Below are positions 41,750-50,846 of a stretch of 64,000 nucleotides of DNA, piece by piece. The notes beneath the pieces are model-generated. The model was given only the letters and a program-made list of their open reading frames with translations, searched no databases and was not told the origin of the DNA. Location: the NCBI RefSeq assembly GCF_000744655.1, contig NZ_JQMJ01000004.1, positions 992,001 to 1,056,000 on the forward strand. The letters are read 5' to 3'. The DNA is from Streptacidiphilus rugosus AM-16 (GTDB lineage: Bacteria; Actinomycetota; Actinomycetes; Streptomycetales; Streptomycetaceae). Position 1 is the first letter of the stretch. Each line of letters opens with the position of its first letter. Made by a program: the position numbers and the translations under genes.

Positions 41750-41922
41750 CGGCGCGCGGCGGCGGACGGGCGCCGACCACCGGATGGTCGTGCGCCCCCT
41801 GCTCCCCTCCGTGCCCCTGAGAAGGCCCTCAATCCCAACCGCCTCCTAGGCACCGCGATCGGGTTCGTGTTCTGCTGAGTGATCCGCGGCAGGTCGCCGC
41901 GCAACAAGGCTGGGGGGCATGG

Positions 41923-42675
41923 ATGTTGGGGCAACTCGAGGGACGCACGGCGCTGGTCACCGGGGGGACGCGGGGCATCGGCCGCGCGGTCGCGAGGCGA
42001 CTGTCCGCGGCCGGGGCCACGGTGGTGCTGACCGGCAGGGACGCACAGGAGGCGAAGGCCGCGGCGGCCGAGCTCGCGGCCGAGTCGGGCGGCGCGGTGA
42101 CCGGGCTCGCGCTCGACCAGGGCGACCAGGCCCAGGTCGCGGCGTTCATGACGGCGCTGGCCGGAGACCTCCCCGCGCTGGACATTCTGGTGGCCAACGC
42201 CGGGACGATGGGCCTGGGCGGCGTGCTCCAGGAGATCTCCGCCGCGGACGCGCGCACCGTGGTGGAGGTCAACCTGCTCGGCACATTCGCCGTGCTCCAG
42301 GGCGCCGCCCGGATCATGGCGCCGCGCGGCCGCGGCTCCGTCGTGCTGCTCACCTCGCTGGCTGCCTCCGTCGGCGTGCCGTTCATGGCGGCCTACGCCG
42401 CCACCAAGGGCGCGATCGCCGCGCTCACCCTCGGCGCCGCACAGGAGCTGGGCCCGCAGGGCATCCGGGTCAACGCGATCGCCCCCGGCGTGATCGAGAC
42501 CGACATGATCGCCCCCTTCCCCCGCGAGAACCTGGAGGAGGTCGCCGCCCGCTCGGCCCTCCGCCGCCTCGGGACCCCCGAGGACATCGCCGCGGCGGCC
42601 CTCTTCCTGGCCGGCGACGACGCCTCGTTCGTCACCGGCCACGTGCTCGCCGTCGACGGCGGCCTCCAGCCCTGA
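41923..42675 (+). CDS. Short-chain dehydrogenase/reductase
   Basis: A 250-residue classical SDR. The cofactor motif TGGTRGIG is at residues 13-20, the structural NAG motif in LVANAGTMG, catalytic Ser in VVLLTSLAAS and the YxxxK pair in YAATKGA. The C-terminal 'FVTGHVLAVDGGLQP' is typical of 3-oxoacyl-ACP reductase-like enzymes. An Arg just after the Gly motif region (GRDAQ) favours NADPH. ATG 41923 follows GGGGGG. It is a single gene with no pathway neighbours, so the substrate is unknown. Confidence 0.93.
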   Translation: MLGQLEGRTALVTGGTRGIGRAVARRLSAAGATVVLTGRDAQEAKAAAAELAAESGGAVTGLALDQGDQAQVAAFMTALAGDLPALDILVANAGTMGLGGVLQEISAADARTVVEVNLLGTFAVLQGAARIMAPRGRGSVVLLTSLAASVGVPFMAAYAATKGAIAALTLGAAQELGPQGIRVNAIAPGVIETDMIAPFPRENLEEVAARSALRRLGTPEDIAAAALFLAGDDASFVTGHVLAVDGGLQP

Positions 42676-42812
42676 CCGGAACGAGCGGAGCGCCCGGGCA
42701 CGCGGAATCGGGTGGTGGACGAAGTGTGGCCGGGTACGGCCGGACCCGCGGCTGTGGCGCCGGGACCCGCTACGCTCGGGGCGCTTCGACCGACCGATCA
42801 GGAGTACCGCCG

Positions 42813-43181
42813 ATGAGAATGGCCCGGTTCCGTGGGCAGCCCGCCGCAGCTCGGCCGCGCCGCGGCCTGGGACTGCCGGCGCTGACGGCCCTGGTCGCCG
42901 TCGGCGCGGCCGGGTGCGGGCCGAACACCGACGTCTACGTCGACCTGCAGAACGTGATGAAGTCCCACATCACCGACAAGGACCACCGACCCGTCGCCTC
43001 CGTCTCCTGCACGCCCCACGTGCACGACACCGCCCGCGGCGACACCGCCCACCTGCGCTGCGTGGTGGTCTTCAAGGACGGCACGTCCTACACGGCCAAC
43101 GCGAGCATCCACAACCAGAACGACGGCGGCAGGCACAACATGCCGGACCTCTACTCCTGGGACAGCCCGCCGCCCGAATAG
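42813..43181 (+). CDS. Small lipoprotein (DUF4333-like)
   Basis: A 122-residue protein from ATG 42813, with AGGAG 9 bases upstream. A basic N-terminus, hydrophobic core LPALTALVAVGAAG and Cys at about residue 36 (GAAGC) form a lipoprotein signal. The mature part is about 85 residues, with 'VSCTPHVHDTARGDTAHLRC' (two Cys) and 'VVFKDGTSYTANASIHNQNDG', resembling the small DUF4333-type domain of actinobacterial lipoproteins. Function unknown; likely on the outer face of the membrane. Confidence 0.78.
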   Translation: MRMARFRGQPAAARPRRGLGLPALTALVAVGAAGCGPNTDVYVDLQNVMKSHITDKDHRPVASVSCTPHVHDTARGDTAHLRCVVVFKDGTSYTANASIHNQNDGGRHNMPDLYSWDSPPPE

Positions 43182-43383
43182 GCGCTCCGGCGGAGGCCGT
43201 GGCCCCAGCACGGGGGCGGGCCGGAGGCGGGGGCGTACGGGCCGGGGCGCGTGGAACGCGTCGCCGAGGCCCAAGGCCTCCTCCTCACCGTCGGTCCGCC
43301 GCCTCCGCCTCGCTGTCGGGTCGCGCCGGGCTGGAGGCCGTGGCCTGGACCCGGTCGCGTCGGGCTGGTCCGCCGACGGCGGA

Positions 43384-45063
43384 CTACACCGGCTCGACGC
43401 GGGCGTACCGGCCCGCCGTGTGCAGGTCGGTCTCGACGGCGGCGGCGGTGGCGCGCAGCGCGGGGAGCAGGGCGCGGCAGTCCGCGAGGCTGCGGCGGGC
43501 CGCGTGCATGGAGACGTTCACGGCGGCCACGGCCCTGCCGTCGCGGTCGCGTACCGGGACGGCGATCGCGCGCAGGCCGTCCTCCAGTTCCTCGTCGACC
43601 AGCGCGTGGCCCTCGTCCGCTGCCTGGTCGAGGAGCGCGGCCAGTGCGGCGGCCGAGGTGACGGTCCGGCGTGTCAGCGGCTGGGGGTCCGCGCTCGCCA
43701 GACGCGCGGCGCGCTGCTCGGGGGGCAGTCCGGCCAGCAGCACCCGTCCCATGGAGGTGGCGTAGGCGGGAAGCCGGGTGCCGACCCTCAGGTCGACGCT
43801 CATCACGCGGGTCGCGGCCACCCGGGCGATGTACTGGATGTCGTCGCCGGCCAGGACCGCCAGCGAGGCGGAGTCGTGCACCCGGGCGGCGAGCGCGGCC
43901 AGGTGCGGCTCCGCGATCTGGGCCAGCGAGAGCCGCGAGAGCGGGGCGAACCCCAGGGCGAGCATCTGCGGCGTGGGGGCGAAGCAGCGTTCGGCGGCGG
44001 CGACATAGCCGAGGTGCTGCAGGGTGAGCAACGCGCGGCGGGCTGTGGCGCGCGGCAGTCCGGTCGCCTCCGCGACGGCGGTGAGCGGGAGTTCGGCCCG
44101 CCCCTCGCCGAACGCGGTCAGCACGGTGAGGCCCCGGGCGAGCGACTCGACGAACTCGGCGCCCAGTTCCTGCTTGGACTGCCGGGACCACTCGGCGGGA
44201 CGTTCCGCCGACGGCGTCAACGGCGGTGTCGGCCGCCCCAGTTCGGCCTCCATCAGCGCGACCGTCTCGCGCAGGCGGGGCAGGGCCGTCTCCGCCAGGG
44301 ACGCGGCGCTGTGCCGACTGGTGTGGCTGACGACGCTCACCGCGCAGACCTGACGCCCCACCAGGTCTCTTACCGGTAGCGCGATGGCGACGAGGCCCGG
44401 CTCGATCAGTTGGTCGTCGGCGGCCCAGCCCCGCTGCGCCGCCTCGGCCGCCCGGTCGACGAGATCGGCGAGATCGGAGAGATCGGAGACCGGTGCGCCG
44501 CTGCGCGGCGGCACCGCCGGGAAGCCGCGGTCCTCCGGATCCACGGCGCGCCGTTCGCGCCAGGCGGCCCAGGCAGCCTCGGTCCATTCGGCCGCGAACA
44601 GCGGCCCGGGAGCGGTGCGTTCGATCGGCAGCCGGTCGCCGATCCGGAACGAGAGCGAGAGCGCGCGCCGCCGCGTGGCCTGGTGCACGAAGCGGATCCC
44701 GTCGCCGTCCGGCACGGCCAGGGAGACCGACTCGTCCAGCAGGTCGGCGAGCCGGGTGGCGTGCGGACCGAGCAGGTCGGGCAGCCGGACCGCGGACAGA
44801 TAGGCGTTGCCGAGCTCCATCAGGCGCGGCGCGAGTGCGGCCGCGCTGCCCTCCACCCGCAGATAGCCCATCCGCTCCAGGGTGGAGGCGATCCGGTCGA
44901 CGGTGGACCTGGCCAGGCCGGTCTCGCGGACGAGCTCGCTCAGGCCGAGTCGCCCGCCCGCGTCGGTGAGCAGGCGCAGCACCGCGAGTCCGCGCGTCAG
45001 CGGGCCGACCGCCTCGGCGGGCGCGGCGGCGTCGGCCGAGGGGGCGTGGGCGATGGCGGGCAT
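43384..45063 (-). CDS. Tandem (double) IclR-family regulator of the pca operon
   Basis: A 559-residue protein made of two complete IclR units. Unit 1: HTH about 20-90 (SELVRETGLARSTVDRIAST) plus effector domain to about 280. Unit 2: HTH about 305-365 (AVAEATGLPRATARRALLTL) plus effector domain to the end ('SLAVLAGDDIQYIARV', 'AYATSMGRVLLAGL', 'IAVPVRDRDGRAVAAVNVS'). This is the PcaR/PobR subfamily of aromatic-acid regulators. ATG 45063 with GGAGAG upstream is preferred over GTG 45093. Divergent from pcaI, it most likely controls the operon through the palindromes between the genes. Confidence 0.92.
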   Translation of the reverse strand: MPAIAHAPSADAAAPAEAVGPLTRGLAVLRLLTDAGGRLGLSELVRETGLARSTVDRIASTLERMGYLRVEGSAAALAPRLMELGNAYLSAVRLPDLLGPHATRLADLLDESVSLAVPDGDGIRFVHQATRRRALSLSFRIGDRLPIERTAPGPLFAAEWTEAAWAAWRERRAVDPEDRGFPAVPPRSGAPVSDLSDLADLVDRAAEAAQRGWAADDQLIEPGLVAIALPVRDLVGRQVCAVSVVSHTSRHSAASLAETALPRLRETVALMEAELGRPTPPLTPSAERPAEWSRQSKQELGAEFVESLARGLTVLTAFGEGRAELPLTAVAEATGLPRATARRALLTLQHLGYVAAAERCFAPTPQMLALGFAPLSRLSLAQIAEPHLAALAARVHDSASLAVLAGDDIQYIARVAATRVMSVDLRVGTRLPAYATSMGRVLLAGLPPEQRAARLASADPQPLTRRTVTSAAALAALLDQAADEGHALVDEELEDGLRAIAVPVRDRDGRAVAAVNVSMHAARRSLADCRALLPALRATAAAVETDLHTAGRYARVEPV

Positions 45064-45108
45064 GTGCTCTCCGGTGCTGATCGAGGGCTCCACCGTAGCG
45101 AACGGCCG

Positions 45109-45168
45109 TTGACAGGCGCGTCCGGCTGGCCCAGACTCTGGCTTCAGTCAATAATGAACTCTAGTTCA
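45109..45168 (+). promoter_or_regulatory. pca operon promoter and operator
   Basis: TTGACA (45109-45114) is 17 bp from CAGACT (45132-45137), a good -35/-10 pair. CCAGACTCTGG (45131-45141), an odd palindrome, overlaps the -10, and TGAACT-CT-AGTTCA (45155-45168) is a perfect 6-bp inverted repeat just downstream of the probable start of transcription. These are the likely binding sites of the divergent double-IclR regulator. Confidence 0.7.
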
Positions 45169-45195
45169 CCAGACGAACAGAGGCCAGAGCTCACC

Positions 45196-45981
45196 ATGGA
45201 CAAGGTCATCCACTCCGCCGCCGAGGCGGTCGCCGACGTCGCCGCGGGGTCCTCCCTGGCCGTCGGCGGCTTCGGCCTCAGCGGCGTGCCCAACGTGCTG
45301 ATCCGCGCGCTGCTCGACCAGGGCGCGGCCCGGCTGCAGGTGGTGTCGAACAACTGCGGCGTGGACGGCGGCGGACTCGGCCTCCTGCTCGCCGCCGGCC
45401 GGATCGAGCGGGTCGTCGGCTCCTACATCGGCGAGAACAAGGAGTTCGCCCGCCAGTACCTGGGCGGCGAGCTCGAGGTCGAGCTGGTGCCGCAGGGCAC
45501 GCTCGCCGAACGGCTGCGGGCCGGCGGCTGCGGCATCCCGGGCTTCTTCACCCCGGCCGGGGTCGGCACCCTCGTCGCCGACGGCGGGATGCCGTGGCGC
45601 CACGACGCCGCGGGCGGCGTCGCGGTGAGCTCCCCCGCCAAGGAGATCCGCGTCTTCGACGGCCGCGAGTACGTCCTGGAGCGCGGCATCACGACCGACT
45701 TCGCGCTGGTCCGCGCGGCCCGCGGGGACCGGCACGGGAACCTGGTCTTCCGCCGCGCCGCCAGGAACTTCAACCCGCTGGCGGCCATGGCGGGCCGGAT
45801 CACCGTCGCCGAGGTCGAGGAGCTGGTCGAACCCGGCGTCCTGACCCCGGACGAGATCCACCTGCCGGGGCTCTTCGTCCAGCGCGTCGTGCCGCTCACC
45901 CCCGAGCAGGCCGCCGACAAGCGGATCGAGCGACGCACGGTCTCCGCAGCGACCACGCCGAAGGAGGCGACCCCCGCATGA
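45196..45981 (+). CDS. pcaI: 3-oxoadipate CoA-transferase subunit A
   Basis: A 261-residue alpha subunit of a family I CoA-transferase. With PcaJ it moves CoA from succinyl-CoA to 3-oxoadipate, the next-to-last step of the beta-ketoadipate pathway. Seen: '[19 protein letters not shown]' (glycine-rich CoA loop region), '[15 protein letters not shown]', '[10 protein letters not shown]' and '[16 protein letters not shown]'. ATG 45196. It overlaps pcaJ by 4 bp (ATGA). First gene of the seven-gene operon. Confidence 0.95.
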   Translation: MDKVIHSAAEAVADVAAGSSLAVGGFGLSGVPNVLIRALLDQGAARLQVVSNNCGVDGGGLGLLLAAGRIERVVGSYIGENKEFARQYLGGELEVELVPQGTLAERLRAGGCGIPGFFTPAGVGTLVADGGMPWRHDAAGGVAVSSPAKEIRVFDGREYVLERGITTDFALVRAARGDRHGNLVFRRAARNFNPLAAMAGRITVAEVEELVEPGVLTPDEIHLPGLFVQRVVPLTPEQAADKRIERRTVSAATTPKEATPA

Positions 45982-46700
45982 GCTGGACCAGGGACGAGAT
46001 GGCGGCCCGCGCGGCGGCCGAGCTCCACGACGGCAGCTATGTCAACCTCGGCATCGGCCTGCCCACGCGGGTGCCGAACTTCCTGCCCGCCGGGGTGGAC
46101 GTGGTGCTGCACTCCGAGAACGGCCTGCTGGGCGTCGGCCCCTACCCGACCGAGGACGAGGTCGACCCCGACCTGATCAACGCCGGCAAGGAGACGGTCA
46201 CCGTGCTGCCGGGCGCGAGCTTCTTCGACTCCGCCCTCTCCTTCGGGATGATCCGCGGCGGCCACATCGACGTGGCGATCCTCGGAGCCATGCAGGTCTC
46301 CGCCTCGGGCGACCTGGCCAACTGGACCGTCCCCGGCCGGACGATCAAGGGCATGGGCGGCGCGATGGACCTGGTGCACGGGGCCCGGAAGGTCGTGGTG
46401 CTGATGGAGCACACGGCCAAGGACGGCAGCCCGAAGCTCGTGGAGCGCTGCACCCTGCCGCTGACCGGACGCGCCTGCGTCCAGCGCGTCATCACCGACC
46501 TGGGCGTCGTCGACGTCACCCCGGCCGGGCTGGCGCTGGTCGAGACCGCACCCGGTGTCGGCATCGAGGAGATCACCGCGCGCACCGCCGCGCCGCTCCT
46601 GCTGCACGCCGCCCTCCTCCCGTCCGGCGCGCCCGATCCTTCCGGGGCGCCTCAGGCATCCGGGACCACCGAGGCCGACACGACAGGAGCCCGCCTGTGA
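45978..46700 (+). CDS. pcaJ: 3-oxoadipate CoA-transferase subunit B
   Basis: A 240-residue beta subunit pairing with PcaI. The catalytic Glu lies in [11 protein letters not shown] (near residue 49), and '[15 protein letters not shown]', '[20 protein letters not shown]' and '[19 protein letters not shown]' are family blocks. The C-terminal 25 residues ([19 protein letters not shown]) are a disordered extension. ATG 45978 overlaps the pcaI stop and has AAGGAGG upstream; GTG of pcaH overlaps its own stop. Confidence 0.95.
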   Translation: MSWTRDEMAARAAAELHDGSYVNLGIGLPTRVPNFLPAGVDVVLHSENGLLGVGPYPTEDEVDPDLINAGKETVTVLPGASFFDSALSFGMIRGGHIDVAILGAMQVSASGDLANWTVPGRTIKGMGGAMDLVHGARKVVVLMEHTAKDGSPKLVERCTLPLTGRACVQRVITDLGVVDVTPAGLALVETAPGVGIEEITARTAAPLLLHAALLPSGAPDPSGAPQASGTTEADTTGARL

Positions 46701-47467
46701 CACCCCCGACGGCGAACACGCCCACCCAGTCCTCCATCAGCGAGGAGATCGTGGCCGAGGCCGCGGCCTACGCGGCCTCCGGGCTCACCCGGCACCACCC
46801 CTCGCGCGGCTACGCCCCCTACCGCAGCAGCCTGCTGCGCCACCCGCGGCTGCCGCCCGTCGCGGTGCGCGATCCGGACGCGGTGGAGCTCTCCGGACCG
46901 GCCTTCGGCGTCACCGACGTCACCGAGCTCGACGCCGACCTGACGCGGCAGCACCTCGGCGAACCGCTCGGCGAGCGGATCACCGTCAGCGGCCGGGTGC
47001 TCGACCGGGCCGGCCGCCCGGTGCGCGGCCAACTGGTCGAGATCTGGCAGGCCAACGCCTCCGGCCGCTACGCCCACCAGCGCGACCAGCACCCCGCCCC
47101 GCTGGACCCCCACTTCACCGGCGTCGGCCGCTGCCTGACCGACGCCGAGGGCGGCTACGCCTTCACCACCGTCAAGCCCGGCGCCTACCCGTGGCGCAAC
47201 CACGACAACGCCTGGCGCCCCGCGCACATCCACTTCTCGCTCTTCGGCACCGCGTTCACCCAGCGCCTGGTCACCCAGATGTACTTCCCCGGCGACCCGC
47301 TCTTCGCGCTCGACCCCATCCTGCAGTCCGTCACCGACACGGCGGCACGCGAGCGCCTGGTGGCGACGTACGACCACGGCCTGTCCGTCCCCGAGCTCTC
47401 GCTCGGCTACCGCTGGGACATCGTGCTCGACGGTCCGTCCGCCACCTGGATCGAGGAAGGCCGATGA
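46697..47467 (+). CDS. pcaH: Protocatechuate 3,4-dioxygenase beta subunit
   Basis: A 256-residue intradiol dioxygenase subunit that holds the catalytic Fe(III) and opens the ring of protocatechuate between the two hydroxyls. Iron-ligand motifs are present: Tyr in [14 protein letters not shown], Tyr in [19 protein letters not shown] and the two His of its HIH. The start is GTG 46697 overlapping the pcaJ stop. It works as a complex with PcaG, whose gene overlaps its 3' end by 4 bp. Confidence 0.96.
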   Translation: MTPPTANTPTQSSISEEIVAEAAAYAASGLTRHHPSRGYAPYRSSLLRHPRLPPVAVRDPDAVELSGPAFGVTDVTELDADLTRQHLGEPLGERITVSGRVLDRAGRPVRGQLVEIWQANASGRYAHQRDQHPAPLDPHFTGVGRCLTDAEGGYAFTTVKPGAYPWRNHDNAWRPAHIHFSLFGTAFTQRLVTQMYFPGDPLFALDPILQSVTDTAARERLVATYDHGLSVPELSLGYRWDIVLDGPSATWIEEGR

Positions 47468-48024
47468 CGCTCCCCACCCCCTCCCAGACGGTCGGCCCCT
47501 TCTACGGCTACGCGCTGCCCTTCCCCGGCGGCGGCGACATCGCACCGGCCGGTCACCCCGACGCCGTCACCGTGCACGGCCGGGTCTTCGACGGCGAGGG
47601 TCGGCCGATACCCGACGCGCTGCTGGAGTTCTGGCAGCCGGACCCAGCGGGCTCCCGCACCGGCCGGCCGGGCTCGCTGCGACGCGACCCGGTGACGGGC
47701 GGGTTCCTCGGCCGCCACGGCGTCGACTTCACCGGCTTCGGCCGGGTCGCCACCGACGCCGACGGCCACTACACGCTGCGGACCCTGCCCCCGGGCGGCG
47801 CGCCGTACCTGTCGGTGTGCGTCTTCGCCCGCGGACTGCTGCACCACCTGTTCACCCGCGCCTACCTGACGGACCATCCGCTGTACGGGGGCGATCCGCT
47901 GCTGGCCTCCCTGGACGGGGCGCGGCGCGCCTCGCTGGAAGCGGTCCGCGAGGACGGGCGGACGCACCGCTTCGACATCCACCTCCAGGGGGAGAAGGAG
48001 ACGACCTTCCTTGTCTTCGACTGA
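47464..48024 (+). CDS. pcaG: Protocatechuate 3,4-dioxygenase alpha subunit
   Basis: A 186-residue subunit related to PcaH but without the iron ligands. It starts [19 protein letters not shown], the usual TPSQTVGPFF-like start of alpha subunits, followed by 'VHGRVFDGEGRPIPDALLEFWQ' and 'YLSVCVFARGLLHHLFTRAYL'. It completes the active-site pocket of the (alpha-beta)n enzyme. ATG 47464 overlaps the pcaH stop. The next gene, pcaB, begins inside its last codons. Confidence 0.95.
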   Translation: MTLPTPSQTVGPFYGYALPFPGGGDIAPAGHPDAVTVHGRVFDGEGRPIPDALLEFWQPDPAGSRTGRPGSLRRDPVTGGFLGRHGVDFTGFGRVATDADGHYTLRTLPPGGAPYLSVCVFARGLLHHLFTRAYLTDHPLYGGDPLLASLDGARRASLEAVREDGRTHRFDIHLQGEKETTFLVFD

Positions 48025-49465
48025 CTCCCCCGGCGAGGCCGCCGCCACCGGACCGGCGGGATCCGCGGGACCGGCTTCCGCGTCCTGGACCGAATCCGAC
48101 GCCGACGACGTCGGCCTGCTCTCGCCCGGCTGGGCCGGGTCCGAGGTGGCCGCGCTCACCGGTGACGCCGCCTTCCTTGACGCGCTGCTGGACGCCGAGA
48201 CCGCCCTGGTCCGCGCCCAGGCCGAGCTCGGGCTGGCCCCCGCCCCGGCCGTGGCGGCGATCACCGCCGCCACCGCGGCCTGCCGGGATCCGCGCGCGCT
48301 GGCACGGCGGGCCCGCGCGGGCGGCAACCCGGTCATCCCGCTGGTCGCCGACCTGTCCGCGGCGGCGGGGCCGGAGGCGGCGCCCTATGTGCACCGGGGC
48401 GCGACCAGCCAGGACATCCTCGACACCGCGATGATGCTGGTCGCCGCGCGGGCGATCGAGCCGATCCTCGCCGACCTCGACCGCACCGTGCGGGCGCTGA
48501 CCGCGCTGGCCGCGGCGCATCGTGACACCCCCATGGCCGGGCGCACGCTGACCCAGCACGCCGTGCCCACCACCTTCGGCCTCAAGGCCGCGGGCTGGCG
48601 CAGCCTGGTGCTCGGGGCGCACACCCGCCTGTCCGCGGTCCGCAGTGCGCTGCCGGCCCAACTCGGCGGCGCGGCAGGCACGCTGGCCGCCTTCGGGGCC
48701 TTCGCCGAGGCGGAGGGACCCGCCGGTTCCGACCGGCACGCCGAGCTCGGGCCGCGCCTGCTGGCCGCCTTCGCCCGCCAGACGGGGCTCGCTGAGCCGG
48801 TCCTGCCCTGGCACACGCTCCGTGCGCCGATCGCCGACCTCGCCGCAGCCCTGGCCTTCACCGCCGGGGCGCTGGGCAAGCCCGCCGCCGACGTGCTCGT
48901 CCTGTCCCGGACCGAGATCGGCGAGCTCTCCGAGGGCAGCGGCGGAGGGTCCTCCGCCATGCCGCACAAGGCCAATCCGGTCCGGGCCACGCTCGTGGCG
49001 GCCGCGGCCCGGCAGGTTCCCGCGCTCGCCTCGGTGCTGCTCGGCGCGCTCGTGGCCGAGGACGAGCGGCCCGCGGGCGCCTGGCACGCCGAATGGCAGC
49101 CCCTGCGCGAGGCGCTGCGGCTGGTCGGCGGCGCGGCCAGGGACACCGCCGAGCTGACGGCCGGGCTGACGGTCCACACCGACCGGATGCGCGCAAACCT
49201 CGACCTGACCGGCGGACTGGTCGTCACCGAGCGTCTGGCCGCCGCGCTGTCCGCGCTGACCGTCCGCGGCACGGCCAAGCAGGCGCTGACCCGCGCCGCC
49301 CGCCGCGCGGCCGACGAAGGTCTCGACCTCGCGGACGCCCTGGCCACCGAGCCGGCCCTCGCCGGGCTGCTCCCCGCGGAACGCCTGCGCCGACTGGCCG
49401 ACCCCACCCACTACCCCGGCTCCGCCGGCGCTCTCGTGGACCGAGCCCTGCGGGAGCAGCCATGA
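48011..49465 (+). CDS. pcaB: 3-carboxy-cis,cis-muconate cycloisomerase
   Basis: A 484-residue fumarase/aspartase-superfamily enzyme that lactonises 3-carboxymuconate, the product of PcaHG. Signature block GGGSSAMPHKANPVRATLV is near residue 315 (GSSxMPxKxNP); 'HRGATSQDILDTAMML' and 'MAGRTLTQHAVPTTFG' are substrate-site blocks. The start is the rare TTG at 48011, 14 bp inside pcaG, with AAGGAG 10 bases upstream. The first ~30 residues are an unconserved Ala/Gly/Ser tail. Longer than many PcaB proteins (about 450 residues) through its ends. Confidence 0.94.
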   Translation: MSSTDSPGEAAATGPAGSAGPASASWTESDADDVGLLSPGWAGSEVAALTGDAAFLDALLDAETALVRAQAELGLAPAPAVAAITAATAACRDPRALARRARAGGNPVIPLVADLSAAAGPEAAPYVHRGATSQDILDTAMMLVAARAIEPILADLDRTVRALTALAAAHRDTPMAGRTLTQHAVPTTFGLKAAGWRSLVLGAHTRLSAVRSALPAQLGGAAGTLAAFGAFAEAEGPAGSDRHAELGPRLLAAFARQTGLAEPVLPWHTLRAPIADLAAALAFTAGALGKPAADVLVLSRTEIGELSEGSGGGSSAMPHKANPVRATLVAAAARQVPALASVLLGALVAEDERPAGAWHAEWQPLREALRLVGGAARDTAELTAGLTVHTDRMRANLDLTGGLVVTERLAAALSALTVRGTAKQALTRAARRAADEGLDLADALATEPALAGLLPAERLRRLADPTHYPGSAGALVDRALREQP

Positions 49466-49468
49466 GAC

Positions 49469-49684
49469 CGCTGACCCCTGCGGGCTCCGTGAGACCCGTG
49501 AGTGCGGTGAGCCCTGTGAGCCCGGCGAACCCGTCAGCTCGGCCAGACCCGCGACCCCGGTGAACCCGGTGAACCCGGTGAACCCGGTGAACCCGGTGAG
49601 ACCAATGAGCCACGCCAACCCCGTATGCCCCGGCAGCCCTGTGAGACCTGCCAGCCCCGCGAGACCCGTGACCACCGGAGATCC
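49469..49684 (+). repeat. 9-bp minisatellite between pcaB and pcaL
   Basis: Four perfect tandem copies of GGTGAACCC lie at 49559-49594, flanked on both sides by many degenerate 9-bp copies (GTGAGACCC, GTGAGCCCT, GTGAGTGCG and the like) over about 215 bp. The unit is three codons, in frame with pcaL, and each full copy contains an in-frame GTG. Read on the plus strand it gives a run of (Val-Asn-Pro). The best ribosome site for pcaL is after the repeat, so this is treated as leader DNA. Confidence 0.85.
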
Positions 49685-49685
49685 G

Positions 49686-50846
49686 ATGCACCGCCCCGTA
49701 CCGCACCACCGCGTCGACGGCCCCCCGCAGGCGCCGCCGCTGATCCTCGGTCCCTCGCTCGGGACCTCCCTGGCCGTCTGGGAGCCGCACCTGCCTGCGC
49801 TGACGCGGCGTCACCGGGTTGTCCGCTGGGACCTGCCGGGCCACGGCGGCTCCCCCGCCTCGCTGCTCCCGGCCGAGGGCGCGACCGTCGCCGACCTCGG
49901 CCGGCTCGTGCTGGACCTCGCCGACGCGCTCGGCGTCGACCGCTTCGCGTATGCGGGCATCTCGCTGGGCGGCGCGGTCGGCAGCTGGCTGGCCGTGCAC
50001 CACCCCGAGCGGATCGACGCGCTCGCGCTGATCTGCTCCTCCGCCAGGTTCGGCGATCCCTCCGGCTGGCGGGAGCGCGCGGCCCTGGTCCGCCGCGAAG
50101 GCACCGAGCAGCTTGCCGCGAGTGCCCGCGAGCGCTGGTTCACGCCCGGCTTCGCCGGCGGCGCCGCGCTGGTCGAGGACCAGCGCGCGGCCGACCCCGC
50201 CGGGTACGCCGCCTGCTGCGACGCGCTCGCCGCCTTCGACCTGCGCGCCGAACTGCACCGGATCGGCGCGCCCACCCTGGTCGTCGCCGGGCGCCAGGAC
50301 CGGGCCACGCCACCCGTCCACGCCCGCGAGCTCGCCGACGGCATCCCCGGCGCGACACTCGTGGAGCTCCCCGGGGCCGCGCATCTGGCCGGCGTCGAGC
50401 AGCCCGAGCAGGTGACGGCCGCGCTGCTCGGCCACCTGCGGGCCGGAGGCGGCGCGGGCGAGGGCACGGCGGTGCGCCGCGCCGTCCTCGGCGACGCCCA
50501 CGTCGACCGGGCCACCGCCGCGACGACGGCGTTCACCGCGCCGTTCCAGGAGTTCATCACCCGCTACGCCTGGGGCGAGATCTGGACCCGTCCCGGCCTG
50601 GACCGGCGCACCCGCAGTTGCGTCACCCTCACCGCGCTGGTCGCCGGGGGGCACCACGAGGAGCTGGCGATGCACGTGCGCGCCGCCCTGCGCAACGGGC
50701 TGACGCCGGAGGAGATCGGCGAGGTCCTGCTGCAGTGCGCCGTGTACTGCGGCGTGCCCGCCGCGAACGCGGCCTTCGCGGTTGCGAACCGCGTCCTCAC
50801 CGAGACCACGACGACCGGGACCGGCACAGCCGGGAAGGAGTCCTGA
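49686..50846 (+). CDS. pcaL: Fused 3-oxoadipate enol-lactonase / 4-carboxymuconolactone decarboxylase
   Basis: A 386-residue bifunctional enzyme. Residues 1-255 are an alpha/beta-hydrolase (PcaD): 'LGPSLGTSLAVWEPHLPAL', 'VVRWDLPGHGGSPAS', nucleophile Ser in GISLGG (near residue 95), Asp in AGRQDRATPP and His in GAAHLAGVEQP. Residues 270-386 are the decarboxylase (PcaC): TRYAWGEIWTRPGLDRRTRS, 'TLTALVAGGHHEELAMHVRAAL'. It turns the PcaB lactone into 3-oxoadipate. ATG 49686 with GGAGAT is chosen; GTG 49560 would add a repeat-encoded N-terminus. Stop and pobA start share one base. Confidence 0.95.
   Translation: MHRPVPHHRVDGPPQAPPLILGPSLGTSLAVWEPHLPALTRRHRVVRWDLPGHGGSPASLLPAEGATVADLGRLVLDLADALGVDRFAYAGISLGGAVGSWLAVHHPERIDALALICSSARFGDPSGWRERAALVRREGTEQLAASARERWFTPGFAGGAALVEDQRAADPAGYAACCDALAAFDLRAELHRIGAPTLVVAGRQDRATPPVHARELADGIPGATLVELPGAAHLAGVEQPEQVTAALLGHLRAGGGAGEGTAVRRAVLGDAHVDRATAATTAFTAPFQEFITRYAWGEIWTRPGLDRRTRSCVTLTALVAGGHHEELAMHVRAALRNGLTPEEIGEVLLQCAVYCGVPAANAAFAVANRVLTETTTTGTGTAGKES

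Noticed and set aside
49469..49675. A collagen-like Gly-Phe-Thr repeat protein on the minus strand
   Set aside because: The repeat peptide is simply the reverse reading of the 9-bp minisatellite and runs into the antisense of pcaB.
49560..49685. GTG 49560 as the pcaL start, adding a Val-Asn-Pro repeat N-terminus
   Set aside because: ATG 49686 has a clear GGAGAT ribosome site and gives the usual N-terminus; the extension is made of repeat DNA.
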